Source of the DNA: Paracoccus yeei ATCC BAA-599
GTDB lineage: Bacteria; Pseudomonadota; Alphaproteobacteria; Rhodobacterales; Rhodobacteraceae
Reading direction: 5' to 3'
Assembly (NCBI RefSeq): GCF_000622145.1
Contig: NZ_JHWH01000002.1
Coordinates: 124,256 to 188,255 of the forward strand
Length of the DNA: 64,000 bases
Position 1 is the stretch's first letter, and each line of letters starts with the position of its first letter. Positions 23,427 to 33,578 of the stretch are shown here, in pieces. Under the pieces are notes generated by a model. The model did not search any database. It was not told the DNA's origin and saw only the letters and a list, made by a program, of their open reading frames with translations. The position numbers and the translations under genes are program-made.

Positions 23427-25154
23427 TCAGGCGGGCTGCGGAACGCCCGCTGCCGGCGCCTCGATCCGGCGCTTGAGCACGGCCAGCGCCGCGACCGACA
23501 CGGCCGTCCCGATCACCATGGCGATGAAGAAGCCCGGCAGGTTCACCACCGCATTGGGGATCGGCAGGACGAAGATCCCGCCATGCGGCACCTTGAGTTG
23601 CACGCCAAGGACCATGCAGACCGCGCCCGCCACGGCCGAGCCCGCGATCAGCGACGGAATAACCCGAAGGGGATCGCGCGCGGCAAAGGGGATCGCGCCC
23701 TCGGTGACGAAGGCCAGGCCCAGGACAAAGGCGGCGTTGCCGGCCTCGCGCTCCTCGACGGTGAAGCGGGCGGGGAACAGCCGGCTCGCGATGGCCAGCG
23801 CCAGGGGCGGCGTCATGCCCGCGCACATCACCGCAGCCATAGGCTCGGTCACGTTCGAGGCGATCAGCGTGGTGCCAAAGACATAGGCCGCCTTGTTGAT
23901 CGGCCCGCCCATGTCGACGGCCATCATGCCGCCCAGGATCAGACCCAGGATCGCCGCCGAACTGCCCTGCATGTCCTGCAGCCAGGCGGTCAGCGCCGCC
24001 AGCACCCGGGCGGTGGGCGCGCCCACGACGTAGAACATCAGAAGGCCGGTCAGCGCGGTGCCCAGCAGCGGCAGGATCAGCACCGGCATCAGCCCCTGCA
24101 GCGTGCGCGGCAGCTTGATGATCCGGGTCAGCGCCAGCACGCCATAGCCCGCGATGAAGCCCGCCAGGATGCCGCCCAGAAAGCCCGCGCCGATGGTGCC
24201 GGCGATGACGCCCCCGGTCATGCCGGGCGCGATGCCGGGCCGGTCGGCGATGGAATAGGCGATATAGCCGGCCAACGCCGGTACCATCAGGGTAAAGGCC
24301 CCCTTGGCGCCGATCTGGAACAGGGTATAGCCCAGCGTCCCGGCATACTGGTCCTCATAGACGTAGATCCCGCCCAGGGCGAAGGCCAGCGCGATCAGCA
24401 GCCCGCCCGCGACCACGAAGGGCAGCATGAAGCTGACGCCGGTCATCAGGTGCTTGTAGACGCCGGTCTTGTGGGCGGGGGCGCTTTCCTCGGCCGGGCC
24501 GGCCGTGCCGCCCTGGACCCGCGCCTCGGCCTGGGCCTTGCGGATCAGCGCCGCACCGTCGTTGATGGCGGGCTTGGTGGGCGAATTGAACACCCTCTTG
24601 CCCGCAAAGCGCGACAGTTCCACCTGCCGGTCGGCGGCGATGATGACCAGGTCGGCCGCCGCGATCTCGTCCGGGGTCAGCGCATCCTGCGAGCCGACCG
24701 AGCCCTGGGTCTCGACCCGGATCTGGTGGCCCAGGGCCTTGGCGCCCTCTTGCAGGCCTTCGGCGGCCATGAAGGTATGCGCGATGCCCGTGGGGCACGA
24801 GGTGATCGCCACGATCTTCAGCGGCCCGGCCGCCGCCGCCGCCGGGGCCGCCGCCGTCGCGCCGGCGCCGCGGGCCAGCACCGCGGCCGCATCCTCAAGC
24901 ACCTCGGCGATGCTGGCCCGTACCTGGGGCAACCCGCCGGGCACCGCGTCCTCTGCCACATCACCCACCAGCAGCAGCCGGTCGGCGCGCTGGACGGCGG
25001 CGGGATCCAGCGGGTCCTGCACCCCGTCCGAGGTCCGCAGTTCGACCAGGATCTCGGTCCCCTGCGCCCGCGCCGCCTTCTTCAGGGCCTCGCGTGCCAG
25101 CACGGCATGGGTGGCGCGTTCGCCCCCGCCGACGATGGCGATGATCTTTTGCAT
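23427..25154 (-). CDS. fruA: fructose PTS permease, EIIBC component
   Basis: A 575-residue membrane permease that imports fructose and phosphorylates it to fructose-1-phosphate. It has two IIB-like domains: a degenerate one at residues 1-95 and the active one at about 113-205, whose phospho-cysteine is in [23 protein letters not shown] membrane domain follows (about 235-560) with many helices, including the conserved [22 protein letters not shown] stretch. The order IIB'-IIB-IIC is that of FruA. It is the last gene of fruBKA, 74 bp after fruK, and ends in a strong terminator. Confidence 0.95.
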   Translation of the reverse strand: MQKIIAIVGGGERATHAVLAREALKKAARAQGTEILVELRTSDGVQDPLDPAAVQRADRLLLVGDVAEDAVPGGLPQVRASIAEVLEDAAAVLARGAGATAAAPAAAAAGPLKIVAITSCPTGIAHTFMAAEGLQEGAKALGHQIRVETQGSVGSQDALTPDEIAAADLVIIAADRQVELSRFAGKRVFNSPTKPAINDGAALIRKAQAEARVQGGTAGPAEESAPAHKTGVYKHLMTGVSFMLPFVVAGGLLIALAFALGGIYVYEDQYAGTLGYTLFQIGAKGAFTLMVPALAGYIAYSIADRPGIAPGMTGGVIAGTIGAGFLGGILAGFIAGYGVLALTRIIKLPRTLQGLMPVLILPLLGTALTGLLMFYVVGAPTARVLAALTAWLQDMQGSSAAILGLILGGMMAVDMGGPINKAAYVFGTTLIASNVTEPMAAVMCAGMTPPLALAIASRLFPARFTVEEREAGNAAFVLGLAFVTEGAIPFAARDPLRVIPSLIAGSAVAGAVCMVLGVQLKVPHGGIFVLPIPNAVVNLPGFFIAMVIGTAVSVAALAVLKRRIEAPAAGVPQPA

Positions 25155-25228
25155 GTCATTCCTCCTGTCCGGCGCGCCGGGCGCCTCGACGATCCCCCGG
25201 CCCGCGGACTGGCGCGGGCCCGTGTTCT

Positions 25229-26179
25229 TCAGCCGGCCGCGTATTCGGCGGCGGGCGCGGTCGCGATCCGGGCGGCCAGGGCGCGCACCTCGGCCTGCGG
25301 CGGCAGGTGGGCGCCCGGGTTGCGCAGCTTGGCCCCGGCGAATGCGGTGGCCTGGCGCGCCAGGTCGGGCAAGGCCAGCCCCTCGGCAAGCCCCGCCGTC
25401 AGGCCCGCGACCATCGCGTCGCCCGCGCCGACGGAACTGCCGGTCGCAACCTCGGCCGGCCGGGCGACCAGCGCCCCCGCGCGGGTGACGAACAGCGCGC
25501 CTTCGGCCCCCATTGAAACAGTGACCAGCGCGATGCCCCGGTCCAGCAGGTCCCGCGCCGCGGCCAGCAAGGCTGTGGGCTCGGCCAGGCTGCGGCCGAC
25601 CAGCGCCTCAAGCTCGTGCCGGTTGGGCTTGACGGCATGGGGCATGACCGCACCGGCAAGCGCCTGCGCCAGCGGCTCGCCCGAGACGTCCAGCACCACC
25701 CGCGCGCCCCGCCCCGCCAGATCCGCGACCAGCCGCGCCGTGGTGTCGGGCGCAAGGCCCCGGGGCTGGCTGCCCGAGACGACGACCAGGTCTCCGGTCG
25801 CCACGGTGTCCAACTGGTTGAACACGGCCTTGGTATCCTCGGGCCGCGCGGCAAAGCCGGGCAGGTTCACGTCGGTGGTGCGCCCGCCGTCTTCCAGGAT
25901 CTTGATGTTGGTCCGGGTCGAGCCCGCCACCCGGATCATCCGGTCGGCGATGCCCTTGGCGGCGAAAAGCTGCTCGAAGCTTGCGGCATTGTCCCGGCCC
26001 AGCAGGCCCGTGACCACGACCTTGACGCCCCAGTCGGCCAGGCACGAGGCGACGTTGACCGCCTTGCCGCCCGGGTCCTGCCGGGTGGCGCTGGCGCGGA
26101 TGACCTCGCCCGGCTCAAGCCGGGGGACCATCACGGTCTGGTCGATGGCGGGGTTCAGCGCGACGGTGCGGATCATCAT
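25229..26179 (-). CDS. fruK: 1-phosphofructokinase
   Basis: A 316-residue PfkB-family kinase that converts fructose-1-phosphate to fructose-1,6-bisphosphate. The N-terminus [12 protein letters not shown] is the FruK type. The first PfkB signature region, with [15 protein letters not shown] near residue 37, and the second signature [15 protein letters not shown] near 255, with the catalytic Asp in GAGDA, are both present. The start overlaps the fruB stop (ATGA). Full length. Confidence 0.95.
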   Translation of the reverse strand: MMIRTVALNPAIDQTVMVPRLEPGEVIRASATRQDPGGKAVNVASCLADWGVKVVVTGLLGRDNAASFEQLFAAKGIADRMIRVAGSTRTNIKILEDGGRTTDVNLPGFAARPEDTKAVFNQLDTVATGDLVVVSGSQPRGLAPDTTARLVADLAGRGARVVLDVSGEPLAQALAGAVMPHAVKPNRHELEALVGRSLAEPTALLAAARDLLDRGIALVTVSMGAEGALFVTRAGALVARPAEVATGSSVGAGDAMVAGLTAGLAEGLALPDLARQATAFAGAKLRNPGAHLPPQAEVRALAARIATAPAAEYAAG

Positions 26180-28707
26180 GCCGCATCCTCCTCGCGCACG
26201 GGGGGAAGGGCCAGCGCCCGGACCGCGACGGCATCGCGCGCGGCCAGCGCCTGCTGCGCCAGTCCCTGCAGGTCCGACAGGTCCGACTGGCGGATGCGCT
26301 CCTTGACCGCCGGAATGTCGCGCGGGGTCATCGACAGCTCGTCCACCCCCAGCCCCGCCAGCAACGCGGCGCCAAAGGCGTCGCCTGCGATGCCGCCGCA
26401 GACGCCGACCCAGCGGCCATGGGCATGGGCGCCCCTGACCGTCAGGTCGATCAGCTTCAGCACCGCCGGGTGCAGGCTGTCGGCTTCGGGCGCCAGCACC
26501 GGGTTCTGGCGGTCGATCGCCAGCGCGTATTGCGTCAGGTCGTTGGTCCCGATCGAGAAGAAGTCGGCGTGCTGCGCCAGCTGGTCGGCCAGCAGCGCCG
26601 CCGAAGGCACCTCGATCATGATCCCCAGGGGGATCGCCGGGGCCTCAAGCTCGGCCCGGATGCGGTCGCAGGTCTCGCGCAGCGCCAGCAGTTCCGCGAC
26701 CGAGGTGATCATCGGGAACATGACCGAAATCTGCGCGCCGTCCCTGGCCGCGCAGTAAAGCGCGCGCACCTGCGGCACCAGCAACTCGGGCCGGCGCAGC
26801 AGCAGCCGCGCGCCCCGGACGCCCAGGAAGGGGTTCTCCTCGCGCGGGAGGTCCAGATAGCTGACTTGCTTGTCCCCGCCGATGTCCAGCGCGCGGATGA
26901 CCAGGGGGCGGTCGCCCATGGCGCGCGCCATGTCGGAATAGGCGCGATACTGGTCTTCCTCGGTCGGGCTGTCGCCGCGCTCGAGGAACAGGAACTCGGT
27001 GCGCATCAGGCCGACGCCCTCGGCGCCCTGCTCGATGGCGAAGGCCGCCTGCTCGGCCAGGTTGATGTTGGCGCCGATCTGGACCTCGTGCCCGTCGCGG
27101 GTACGGGCGGGCAGCGCGCGGGCCTCGGCCGCACGGGCGCGCTTGGCCTCCTCCTCCGCGATCCAGGCCCTGGCCGAGGCCAGGTCCGCCTCGGACGGGT
27201 TCAGGTAAAGCCGGCCACCGCTGCCATCGATGATCGCAGGCGCACCCGAGGTCAGCCGCGACAGCGCCGCACCCGCCCCCACCACGGCGGGCAGGCCAAG
27301 CGTGCGCGCCAGGATCGCCGTGTGCGAGGTCGGCCCGCCCTGCGCCGTCACCAGCCCGGCGACCCGCTCGGCGTCCATCGTGGCGGTGTCGGTGGGCGTC
27401 AGGTCGTCGGCCACCAGGATCGCGTCCTGCGGCACCTCGGCCGGGGCGGGTTTCGCCAGGCTCGGGTCGATCAGGGCCAGCACGCGGCTGCCCACGTCGC
27501 GCAGGTCCACCGCCCGCCCCGCCAGCACCGGATTCCCGACCTTCAGCAGCGCCTGCGCGGTTTCCTGCACCGCCTGGTGCCAGGACCAGGCAAGCCCATG
27601 CCCCTCGACCAGCTTCTGCGAGGCCAGCGTCACCAGCTGCGGGTCGTTCAGCAATTCCGCCTGCGCCAGAAAGATGGCGCTGTCGGCCTCGCCCAGGCGG
27701 CGGGCGGTATCGTCGGCCAGGGCACCAAGCTGCTCGCGGGCGCGGGCCAGCGCCTCGTGCAGCCGGTCGGCGGCCGGCGCCAGCGCAATGGGTTCGTCCG
27801 GGACCTGCACGGGCCCCGCCTCAAGATGATGCAGCCGGCCGATGGCCAGCCCGGGCGAGGCGGCAACCCCCTCGACCACATCGGCGCCCTCGGGCGCGGT
27901 CCAGCCGCCGGCCTGCGCGGTCGCGCGGCGCTTTTCCTCGGCCTTCTGCGCATCGGCTTTCTCGCGCGCGCTGAGGCCGGTGATGACGATGCGCAAGGTC
28001 GACAGCGCATCCGCCGCGTCCGCGCCCTCGGCGGAAACCGTGACGGTGTCGCCCGGCTTCAGCCCCAGCTGCAGCAGCGAGATCATGTTGCGGGCATCCG
28101 CCGCCTCGTCGCCGTTGCGCACCCGGATGCGGGCGGCAAAGCGGCGCGCCGTCTCGGCCCATTCGGTGGCGGGGCGTGCGTGCAGGCCGCTGGGGTAATC
28201 GCAGGTCCACTCGAAGCCCTGGGCGAAATCGCCCTGCGGCTCGGCCGCCGGGGCCGTGGCCTCGGCCCCCGACAGGGCGGCGACCACCAGGCCCGCGTCG
28301 TCGGTCGAAGTAAGGTCCGCGATCCGCGCATCGTCCTGCAACAGCCGCGTCAGGCGGCGCAGGATGCCGATATGCGCGTCCGACCGTGCGGCGATGGCCA
28401 CGATCAGCGTCGCGCGCTGGCCTGCGTTCCATTCGACGCCGTCCCGCACCTGCAGGACCGCGATGCCGTCGCGCAGGATCAGGTCGCGATCCTCGACCAT
28501 GCCATGGGGGATGGCGATCCCCTTGCCCAGATAGGTGTTCGAGGCGGCCTCGCGCCGCTCCATGCTGGCGCCGAAGCCGGGCTTGACGCAGCCATCGGCC
28601 ACCAGCAGCGCGGCAGCCTGGGCAATCGCATCGGCCTTGTCCGCGACGCGGGCATCCAGGCGCACAAGTTCGCGGGGCAAAAGGCCCGCTTCCTGAATCA
28701 GGGACAC
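26176..28707 (-). CDS. fruB: fused PTS protein: fructose EIIA, HPr and enzyme I
   Basis: An 843-residue multiphosphoryl transfer protein carrying the whole cytoplasmic phosphate relay for fructose. Domains in order: EIIA-Fru (about 1-145, phospho-His68 in GIAIPHGM), HPr (about 165-255, His176 in SGLHARPA) and enzyme I (about 275-843, His462 in [12 protein letters not shown], with the PEP-binding domain after it). Phosphate runs from PEP through these histidines to FruA. The start is a GTG at 28707 behind a GGGAGGAA site; the frame is open for another 355 codons upstream but that runs through the operator and antisense to fruR. It overlaps fruK by ATGA. Confidence 0.94.
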   Translation of the reverse strand: MSLIQEAGLLPRELVRLDARVADKADAIAQAAALLVADGCVKPGFGASMERREAASNTYLGKGIAIPHGMVEDRDLILRDGIAVLQVRDGVEWNAGQRATLIVAIAARSDAHIGILRRLTRLLQDDARIADLTSTDDAGLVVAALSGAEATAPAAEPQGDFAQGFEWTCDYPSGLHARPATEWAETARRFAARIRVRNGDEAADARNMISLLQLGLKPGDTVTVSAEGADAADALSTLRIVITGLSAREKADAQKAEEKRRATAQAGGWTAPEGADVVEGVAASPGLAIGRLHHLEAGPVQVPDEPIALAPAADRLHEALARAREQLGALADDTARRLGEADSAIFLAQAELLNDPQLVTLASQKLVEGHGLAWSWHQAVQETAQALLKVGNPVLAGRAVDLRDVGSRVLALIDPSLAKPAPAEVPQDAILVADDLTPTDTATMDAERVAGLVTAQGGPTSHTAILARTLGLPAVVGAGAALSRLTSGAPAIIDGSGGRLYLNPSEADLASARAWIAEEEAKRARAAEARALPARTRDGHEVQIGANINLAEQAAFAIEQGAEGVGLMRTEFLFLERGDSPTEEDQYRAYSDMARAMGDRPLVIRALDIGGDKQVSYLDLPREENPFLGVRGARLLLRRPELLVPQVRALYCAARDGAQISVMFPMITSVAELLALRETCDRIRAELEAPAIPLGIMIEVPSAALLADQLAQHADFFSIGTNDLTQYALAIDRQNPVLAPEADSLHPAVLKLIDLTVRGAHAHGRWVGVCGGIAGDAFGAALLAGLGVDELSMTPRDIPAVKERIRQSDLSDLQGLAQQALAARDAVAVRALALPPVREEDAA

Positions 28708-28750
28708 TGGTTCCTCCCAATCTCCTAAGGTTGACGATTCGTAACCGAAA

Positions 28751-28768
28751 AGTGGAAACGTTTCCACT
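28751..28768. promoter_or_regulatory. FruR operator, perfect palindrome
   Basis: AGTGGAAACGTTTCCACT is a perfect 18-bp palindrome with the central CG of LacI-family operators. It lies 44 bp upstream of the fruB start and is placed to block the fruBKA promoter. Confidence 0.85.
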
Positions 28769-28860
28769 AAATTTTGCCGAAAAACGCGCCGATCATGTCG
28801 GCACTCGCCCAAACTTCTTGCAATAAGCGCAGGGATGGGCAATGGTTCCACGCAGGTAGG

Positions 28861-28878
28861 ACTAGCAACGTTTCCACT
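28861..28878. promoter_or_regulatory. second FruR operator, at the fruR start
   Basis: ACTAGCAACGTTTCCACT matches the perfect upstream operator at 15 of 18 positions, with an intact right half. It ends 3 bp before the fruR ATG, so it should mediate autoregulation. The two sites are 110 bp apart centre to centre, which would allow looping. Confidence 0.75.
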
Positions 28879-28881
28879 AAA

Positions 28882-29859
28882 ATGACTGTTGGGATCAAGG
28901 ATGTGGCCCGGGCCGCGGGGGTGGCGCCCTCGACGGTGTCGCGCGCCCTGGGCAAGGGGCCCGTCAGCCCCGAGGTGCGCCGCAAGGTCGAGGCGGCGGT
29001 GGCCGCCACCGGCTATCGCCCGAACCTGGCCGCGCGCCAGCTGCGCTCGCAGCAGTCGATGACCGTGGGTCTGGTCGTCGCCGACATCCGCAACCCCTTC
29101 TTCACCCAGCTGTCCCGCGCGGTCGAGGACGAAGCCTATCGCGCCGGGATGCGGGTCTTTCTGTGCAACACCGACGAAGACCCCGCGCGCGAGGCGATGT
29201 ATCTGGACCTGATGGCCGAGGAACGCGTGGCCGGCCTGATCCTGGCGCCCACGCGGGCCCTGGGACCCAAGGCGCTCGCCGGGTTTCAGGTGCCCGTGGT
29301 CCTGGTCGACCGGGCGCTGGCCGGGGGACGGCGCGATGCGGTGGTGCTGGACAATATCGGCGCCACCGGACAGCTGGTCGACCATCTGGTCGCGACCGGC
29401 CGGCGGCGGATCGCGGGGCTCTTCGGCGCGACCTCGGCCACCGGGCTTGAACGCCGCGACGGGTTTCGCGCCCGGATGCAGGACCACGGGCTGCAACCCA
29501 TCGTCGCCACCGCCGCCCCCAGCCCCGAGGCCGGGCGCAAGGCGCTGGCCGACCTGATCGCCGCCGAACGCCCCGATGCGCTGGTCCTGTCGAACGGGCT
29601 GTTCGTCGGCGCGGCCCTGCGCCTGTGCCGAGACCTCGGGATCAGTGTCCCCCGCGATCTGGCCATCGCAGGCTTCGACGACGAACCCTGGACCTCGCTG
29701 GTCGACCCGGGCATCACCGTCATCCGCCAGCCCGTCGACGCCTTCGGGCGCGAGGCGATGGTGATGCTGCAATCGCGCATCGCCCGCCCCGACCAGCCCT
29801 TTCGCACCGTCGTCCTGTCGGGCGAGTTGATCGCCCGCGGCTCGACCGCGCCGGCCTGA
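28882..29859 (+). CDS. fruR: LacI-family repressor of the fructose operon
   Basis: A 325-residue LacI/GalR regulator. The N-terminal helix-turn-helix is IKDVARAAGVAPSTVSRALG (residues 5-24) and the hinge helix follows near residue 50 (PNLAARQLRSQ). The effector domain has the periplasmic-binding-like fold starting at TVGLVVADIRNPFF. It is divergent from fruBKA and has matching operators in front of both transcription units. The likely inducer is fructose-1-phosphate, by analogy. The ATG at 28882 was chosen because the operator occupies the upstream frame. Confidence 0.9.
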   Translation: MTVGIKDVARAAGVAPSTVSRALGKGPVSPEVRRKVEAAVAATGYRPNLAARQLRSQQSMTVGLVVADIRNPFFTQLSRAVEDEAYRAGMRVFLCNTDEDPAREAMYLDLMAEERVAGLILAPTRALGPKALAGFQVPVVLVDRALAGGRRDAVVLDNIGATGQLVDHLVATGRRRIAGLFGATSATGLERRDGFRARMQDHGLQPIVATAAPSPEAGRKALADLIAAERPDALVLSNGLFVGAALRLCRDLGISVPRDLAIAGFDDEPWTSLVDPGITVIRQPVDAFGREAMVMLQSRIARPDQPFRTVVLSGELIARGSTAPA

Positions 29860-29868
29860 CGCCAGGGC

Positions 29869-29891
29869 CTTTCACCGTTTTTCAAATACCC
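29869..29891 (+). repeat. dispersed intergenic motif, copy 5
   Basis: TTTCACCGTTTTTCAAATAC followed by CC, 10 bp after the fruR stop and before the convergent uxaA gene. The 50-bp gap holds little else. Confidence 0.65.
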
Positions 29892-29909
29892 GAATGCCAA
29901 GGCCGGCAA

Positions 29910-31466
29910 TCAGGTCACGACGCCGATCTGCCAGGGCACGAATTCGTCCTGGCCATAGCCGTGCTGCTCGCTCTTGGACGGCTTGCCCGAGGCGCAGTCG
30001 ATCATCATCTGGAAGATGACCTCGCCCAACCCCTCGATGGTGGCGCCGCCGTCGATGATGCTGCCGCAGTTCAGGTCCATGTCCTCTTCCTGGCGCAGCC
30101 AGGTTGCGGTGTTGGTCGAGAATTTCAGCGACGGCGCCGGCACGCAGCCAAAGGCCGATCCGCGCCCGGTGGTGAAACAGATCAGGTTCGCCCCCGACGC
30201 CACCTGCCCCGTGGCCGAGACCGGGTCATAGCCGGGGCTGTCCATGAAGACCATGCCGTGTTCCGTCACCGGCTCCGCATATTCATAGACGCCGCGCAGG
30301 TTGGTGGTGCCGGCCTTGGCGACAGCGCCCAGGGATTTTTCCAGGATCGTCGTCAGCCCGCCCGCCTTGTTTCCGGCCGAGGGGTTGTTGTTCATTTCGG
30401 CGCCGTTGCGGGCGGTGTGCTCCTTCCACCAGTCGATGCGGGCGATCAGCTTCTCGCCCACCTCGCGCGTCTCGGCGCGCCGCGTCAGCAGGTGTTCCGC
30501 CCCATAGATCTCGGGCGTCTCGGACAGGATCGCCGTGCCGCCATGGCTGACCAGGATATCGACCGCATGGCCCAGCGCCGGGTTCGCGGTGATCCCCGAA
30601 TAGCCGTCCGAGCCGCCGCATTGCAGCCCCACGACCAGTTCGCTGACCGGGATCGGCTCGCGCGCCACGGCATTGGCCTCGGGCAGCATGGCGGTGATCT
30701 GCGCGATGCCGTGCTGGATGGTCTTTTGCGTGCCGCCCTGGTCCTGGATGGTGAAGGCCTTCAACTTGGCGCCCTCGGTCAGGCCGCGCGACTGCATGAT
30801 GTCGGCGATCTGGTTCGTCTCGCAGCCCAAGCCGATGAACAGCACGGCGGCAAAGTTCGGATGGGTGGCAAAGCCCGACAGGGTGCGGCGCACGATGCGC
30901 ATGGATTCGCTTTTGCTGTCCACCGCGCAGCCGATCCCGTGGGTCAGCGCGACGACCCCGTCCACGTTCGGGAAATCGGCCAGCGACTCCGGCCGGATGT
31001 CGCGGCGGAAATGGTCGGCGATGGCGCGCACCACCCGGGCCGAGCAGTTCACCGATGAGATGATGCCGATATAGTTCCGCGTCGCCGCCCGCCCGTCCGG
31101 CCGGCGATAGCCCATGAACGTCGCCGGCTGCTCCACCCGGGGCGTCGGATGGGCATCAGCGCCGATGGCATGGTCCATCTGCACGTCGGTCATGGCGAGG
31201 TTCTGGACATGGATATGGTCGCCCGGCGCGATGTCCTGCGAGGCAAGGCCGATGATCTGGTTATAGCGCCGGACCGGCTGGCCCTGGGCGATCGCGCGGG
31301 TCGCGATCTTGTGGCCGGGCGGAATGTCGGTCAGCGTGGTGATCCCTTCCTCCTCCAGCAGGGTGCCGGCGGGGATGGGACGGGTGGCGATCACCACATC
31401 GTCCTGCGGCCGCAGGCGGATGATGCGGGGGGCGGTGGTGGCGGGCGCGGCTGTGGTCTCGGACAT
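29910..31466 (-). CDS. uxaA: altronate dehydratase (SAF and catalytic domains fused)
   Basis: A 518-residue enzyme that dehydrates D-altronate to 2-keto-3-deoxygluconate. An N-terminal SAF domain (about residues 14-90) is followed by the GD/UxaA catalytic domains: FMGYRRPDGRAATRNYIGI near 116, THGIGCAVDS near 172, GLQCGGSDGYSGITANPALG near 288 and the C-terminal GRGSAFGCVPAPSLK. It is the last gene of the hexuronate operon. Members of the family also act on galactarate; altronate is favoured here by the neighbouring UxaB- and LgoD-like activities, which make or use tagaturonate. Confidence 0.92.
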   Translation of the reverse strand: MSETTAAPATTAPRIIRLRPQDDVVIATRPIPAGTLLEEEGITTLTDIPPGHKIATRAIAQGQPVRRYNQIIGLASQDIAPGDHIHVQNLAMTDVQMDHAIGADAHPTPRVEQPATFMGYRRPDGRAATRNYIGIISSVNCSARVVRAIADHFRRDIRPESLADFPNVDGVVALTHGIGCAVDSKSESMRIVRRTLSGFATHPNFAAVLFIGLGCETNQIADIMQSRGLTEGAKLKAFTIQDQGGTQKTIQHGIAQITAMLPEANAVAREPIPVSELVVGLQCGGSDGYSGITANPALGHAVDILVSHGGTAILSETPEIYGAEHLLTRRAETREVGEKLIARIDWWKEHTARNGAEMNNNPSAGNKAGGLTTILEKSLGAVAKAGTTNLRGVYEYAEPVTEHGMVFMDSPGYDPVSATGQVASGANLICFTTGRGSAFGCVPAPSLKFSTNTATWLRQEEDMDLNCGSIIDGGATIEGLGEVIFQMMIDCASGKPSKSEQHGYGQDEFVPWQIGVVT

Positions 31467-31481
31467 GGCTGCGCTTCCTTT

Positions 31482-33578
31482 CTAAAGATCAAGAATGGCC
31501 TTGATCACGCCCGCCTCGGGGCGCGACCAGGTCTGGAACAGGTGCACGGCATCGCCCAGCGGGCCGCGATGGGTGTTCAGCGCCCGCGTCGGCACGCGGC
31601 CGGCCCGCATCTGGGCCACCACCTCGGCGAAATCGTCGGGCTGGGCGTTGCGGCTGGCGATCAGCGTCGCCTCGCGCTTGTGGAACTCGGGGTCCGCAAA
31701 GGTGATGCTTTGCGGCACGACCGACAGCAGCACATAGCGCGCGCCATGGGCCAGAAAGCCGAAGCCCTGCTCGATCGGCCCGGGCAGGCCGGTCGCGTCG
31801 ATCACCACGTCGAACCCGTCGCCCCCGGTCATGCGGGCGATCTCGGCCCCGGCGCCCTCGCCCGCCACCAGGCCCGCATCCGCGCCCAGCCGGTCGGTGG
31901 CAAAGTCCAGCCGGTCGCGGCGCATGTCCATGACCGTGACATGCGCGCCGCGCGCCTTGGCAAAGATGATCGCCGACATGCCGATGGGGCCGGCGCCCGT
32001 GACCAGCACCCGGTCGCGGTCGGTGATGGCGCCACGTTTGACGCCATGCGCGCCGATGGCCAGGAACTCGATCATCGCGGCATCCTCAAGCGCGATGCCG
32101 CCCGTCGGGATCACGTTCTGCACGGAAACCGAGAGCCGTTCCGCCATGCCCCCGTCCGTATGAACGCCAAGCACCCTGATATTGCGGCAGGCGTTGGTCA
32201 GCCCCTTGCGGCAGGCCTGGCAGGTGCCACAGGACAGGTAAGGCACGATATAGACCGGGTCGCCGGCTTTCAGCGCCGAACCCTCGGGCGCCTCCTCGAC
32301 CGTCCCCGAAAGCTCGTGCCCCATGACGCGGGGATAGTCCAGGAACGGATGCTTGCCACCAAAGATGTGAAAATCGGTGCCGCAGATGCCGACATGACGG
32401 ATGCGGACCAGCACCTCATCGTCCCCCCGCGCGGGGTCGGGCCGTTCGATCAGCGACAGGCTGCCCGGTTCGTTGCAGATCAGCGCCTTCATGCGGCGTT
32501 CCTTTTCGATGATGGCCGACAGCATCGGCGCGGGCTGGCCGGTCCAGTCCAGAAAGGCCGCCATACGGCGCTGCACCTTCAGCGCGTGGTTGCCGGCAAT
32601 GTCGGCGATGCGGTGGTCCAGATAGGGGTTCAGGAACCGCGCCAGGGTGGTTTCGACATAATCGCGCGCCTCGGCGCCCATGCGCTTCGCGGCAAAGCCG
32701 GGGATCACCTCACCCTCGTAAAGCGCATCCAGCCGCGCGCGCACACCGGGATCGGCCAGGATCTCGCGCACGGTCTCGTCCGCCGGGCGGTGTTCATCCT
32801 GCCAGACCTGCGCCAGCCAGCTGTGGCCCAGGTTCAGGATGTGCAGCTTCAGCCGCTCGTGCAGCTCGATGCTGTCGGCCAGCACGATGGCGGGATGGGT
32901 GCAGGGCAGTTCCAGCCCCGGCGCCCGTTCGATGGCCCACAACGCATAGGGCTCGGCCACCGCGCCCACCGGCTCGATGGGTTCGGACACGATGCGGTCG
33001 ACCAGCGTGTTGGCAAACACCACCCGCGCGTCCAGCCAGTCCAGGAAACCCGGCGCGGTGCCCTTCGCGCAGTCCCGCACCAGCCCGCGCAGGATCGGGC
33101 CGTTCCCCTGCACCAGCTCGCAGGGCAGGATGGTCAGGGCCTCGCCGCTGCCGACATAGCGGGCGTGCAGAAGCTGGGCCAGCTTGGCCGGAAAGCTGCG
33201 CGCCGGCGCCGCCGCGTCCAGCCCCGTGTCCGACGGGTCCAGCGCATAGCCCGCATCGCCGGTGTTCGAGACGACGAACTGCACCTCGTGCACGAACAGC
33301 CGCACGATCTCGGGCCAGTCCGCAGCGACCGACAGGCCGCGTGTCACGCTTTTGACCTGCACCCGGCGTTCGACCGGGGCGCCGTCCTCGAGCCCGCGGA
33401 TGACGACCGGATAGCCTTCGGCCGCCCCAAAGGCGCGCACCCGGCCCGCCCTCTCGACCGAGCCCGAGGTCTGGACCACGGTGACCGGCGGCACGTCCTG
33501 CCCGGCCTCGCGCGCCTCGTGCAGGAACAGGTCGACATGGGCTTGCAGAAAGCGGCTGGTGCCGAATTGCAGGATCAT
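31482..33578 (-). CDS. fused frame: UxaB-like tagaturonate reductase and LgoD-like zinc alcohol dehydrogenase
   Basis: One uninterrupted frame of 698 residues. Residues 1-360 form a mannitol-dehydrogenase-superfamily oxidoreductase resembling short tagaturonate reductases (FGTSRFLQAHVDLFL at the start, VVSNTGDAGYAL near 100, LKLHILNLGHSWLAQ near 250). From about residue 363 a complete zinc-type alcohol dehydrogenase begins at MKALICNEPGSLSL, with GICGTDFHIFGGKHPFLDYPR, GHE, a four-Cys structural zinc motif (CGTCQACRKGLTNAC) and a VLVTGAGPIGMSA Rossmann loop. It closely resembles E. coli LgoD (YjjN), L-galactonate 5-dehydrogenase. The first start overlaps the uxuB stop (ATGA). It could be a true fusion, a frameshifted gene pair, or two products. 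Confidence 0.8.
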   Translation of the reverse strand: MILQFGTSRFLQAHVDLFLHEAREAGQDVPPVTVVQTSGSVERAGRVRAFGAAEGYPVVIRGLEDGAPVERRVQVKSVTRGLSVAADWPEIVRLFVHEVQFVVSNTGDAGYALDPSDTGLDAAAPARSFPAKLAQLLHARYVGSGEALTILPCELVQGNGPILRGLVRDCAKGTAPGFLDWLDARVVFANTLVDRIVSEPIEPVGAVAEPYALWAIERAPGLELPCTHPAIVLADSIELHERLKLHILNLGHSWLAQVWQDEHRPADETVREILADPGVRARLDALYEGEVIPGFAAKRMGAEARDYVETTLARFLNPYLDHRIADIAGNHALKVQRRMAAFLDWTGQPAPMLSAIIEKERRMKALICNEPGSLSLIERPDPARGDDEVLVRIRHVGICGTDFHIFGGKHPFLDYPRVMGHELSGTVEEAPEGSALKAGDPVYIVPYLSCGTCQACRKGLTNACRNIRVLGVHTDGGMAERLSVSVQNVIPTGGIALEDAAMIEFLAIGAHGVKRGAITDRDRVLVTGAGPIGMSAIIFAKARGAHVTVMDMRRDRLDFATDRLGADAGLVAGEGAGAEIARMTGGDGFDVVIDATGLPGPIEQGFGFLAHGARYVLLSVVPQSITFADPEFHKREATLIASRNAQPDDFAEVVAQMRAGRVPTRALNTHRGPLGDAVHLFQTWSRPEAGVIKAILDL
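32490..32506 (-). promoter_or_regulatory. internal ribosome site and ATG for the LgoD-like half
   Basis: On the minus strand AAAAGGAA (32506-32499) lies 6 bp ahead of ATG at 32492, exactly where the LgoD-like domain begins (336 residues to 31482). This suggests the dehydrogenase can be made separately, even though the upstream frame runs straight through. Confidence 0.55.

Noticed and set aside
28708..29772. N-terminal extension of the fused PTS protein by 355 codons
   Set aside because: The extension is antisense to fruR and crosses both operators; the GTG at 28707 with GGGAGGAA gives the exact EIIA start.
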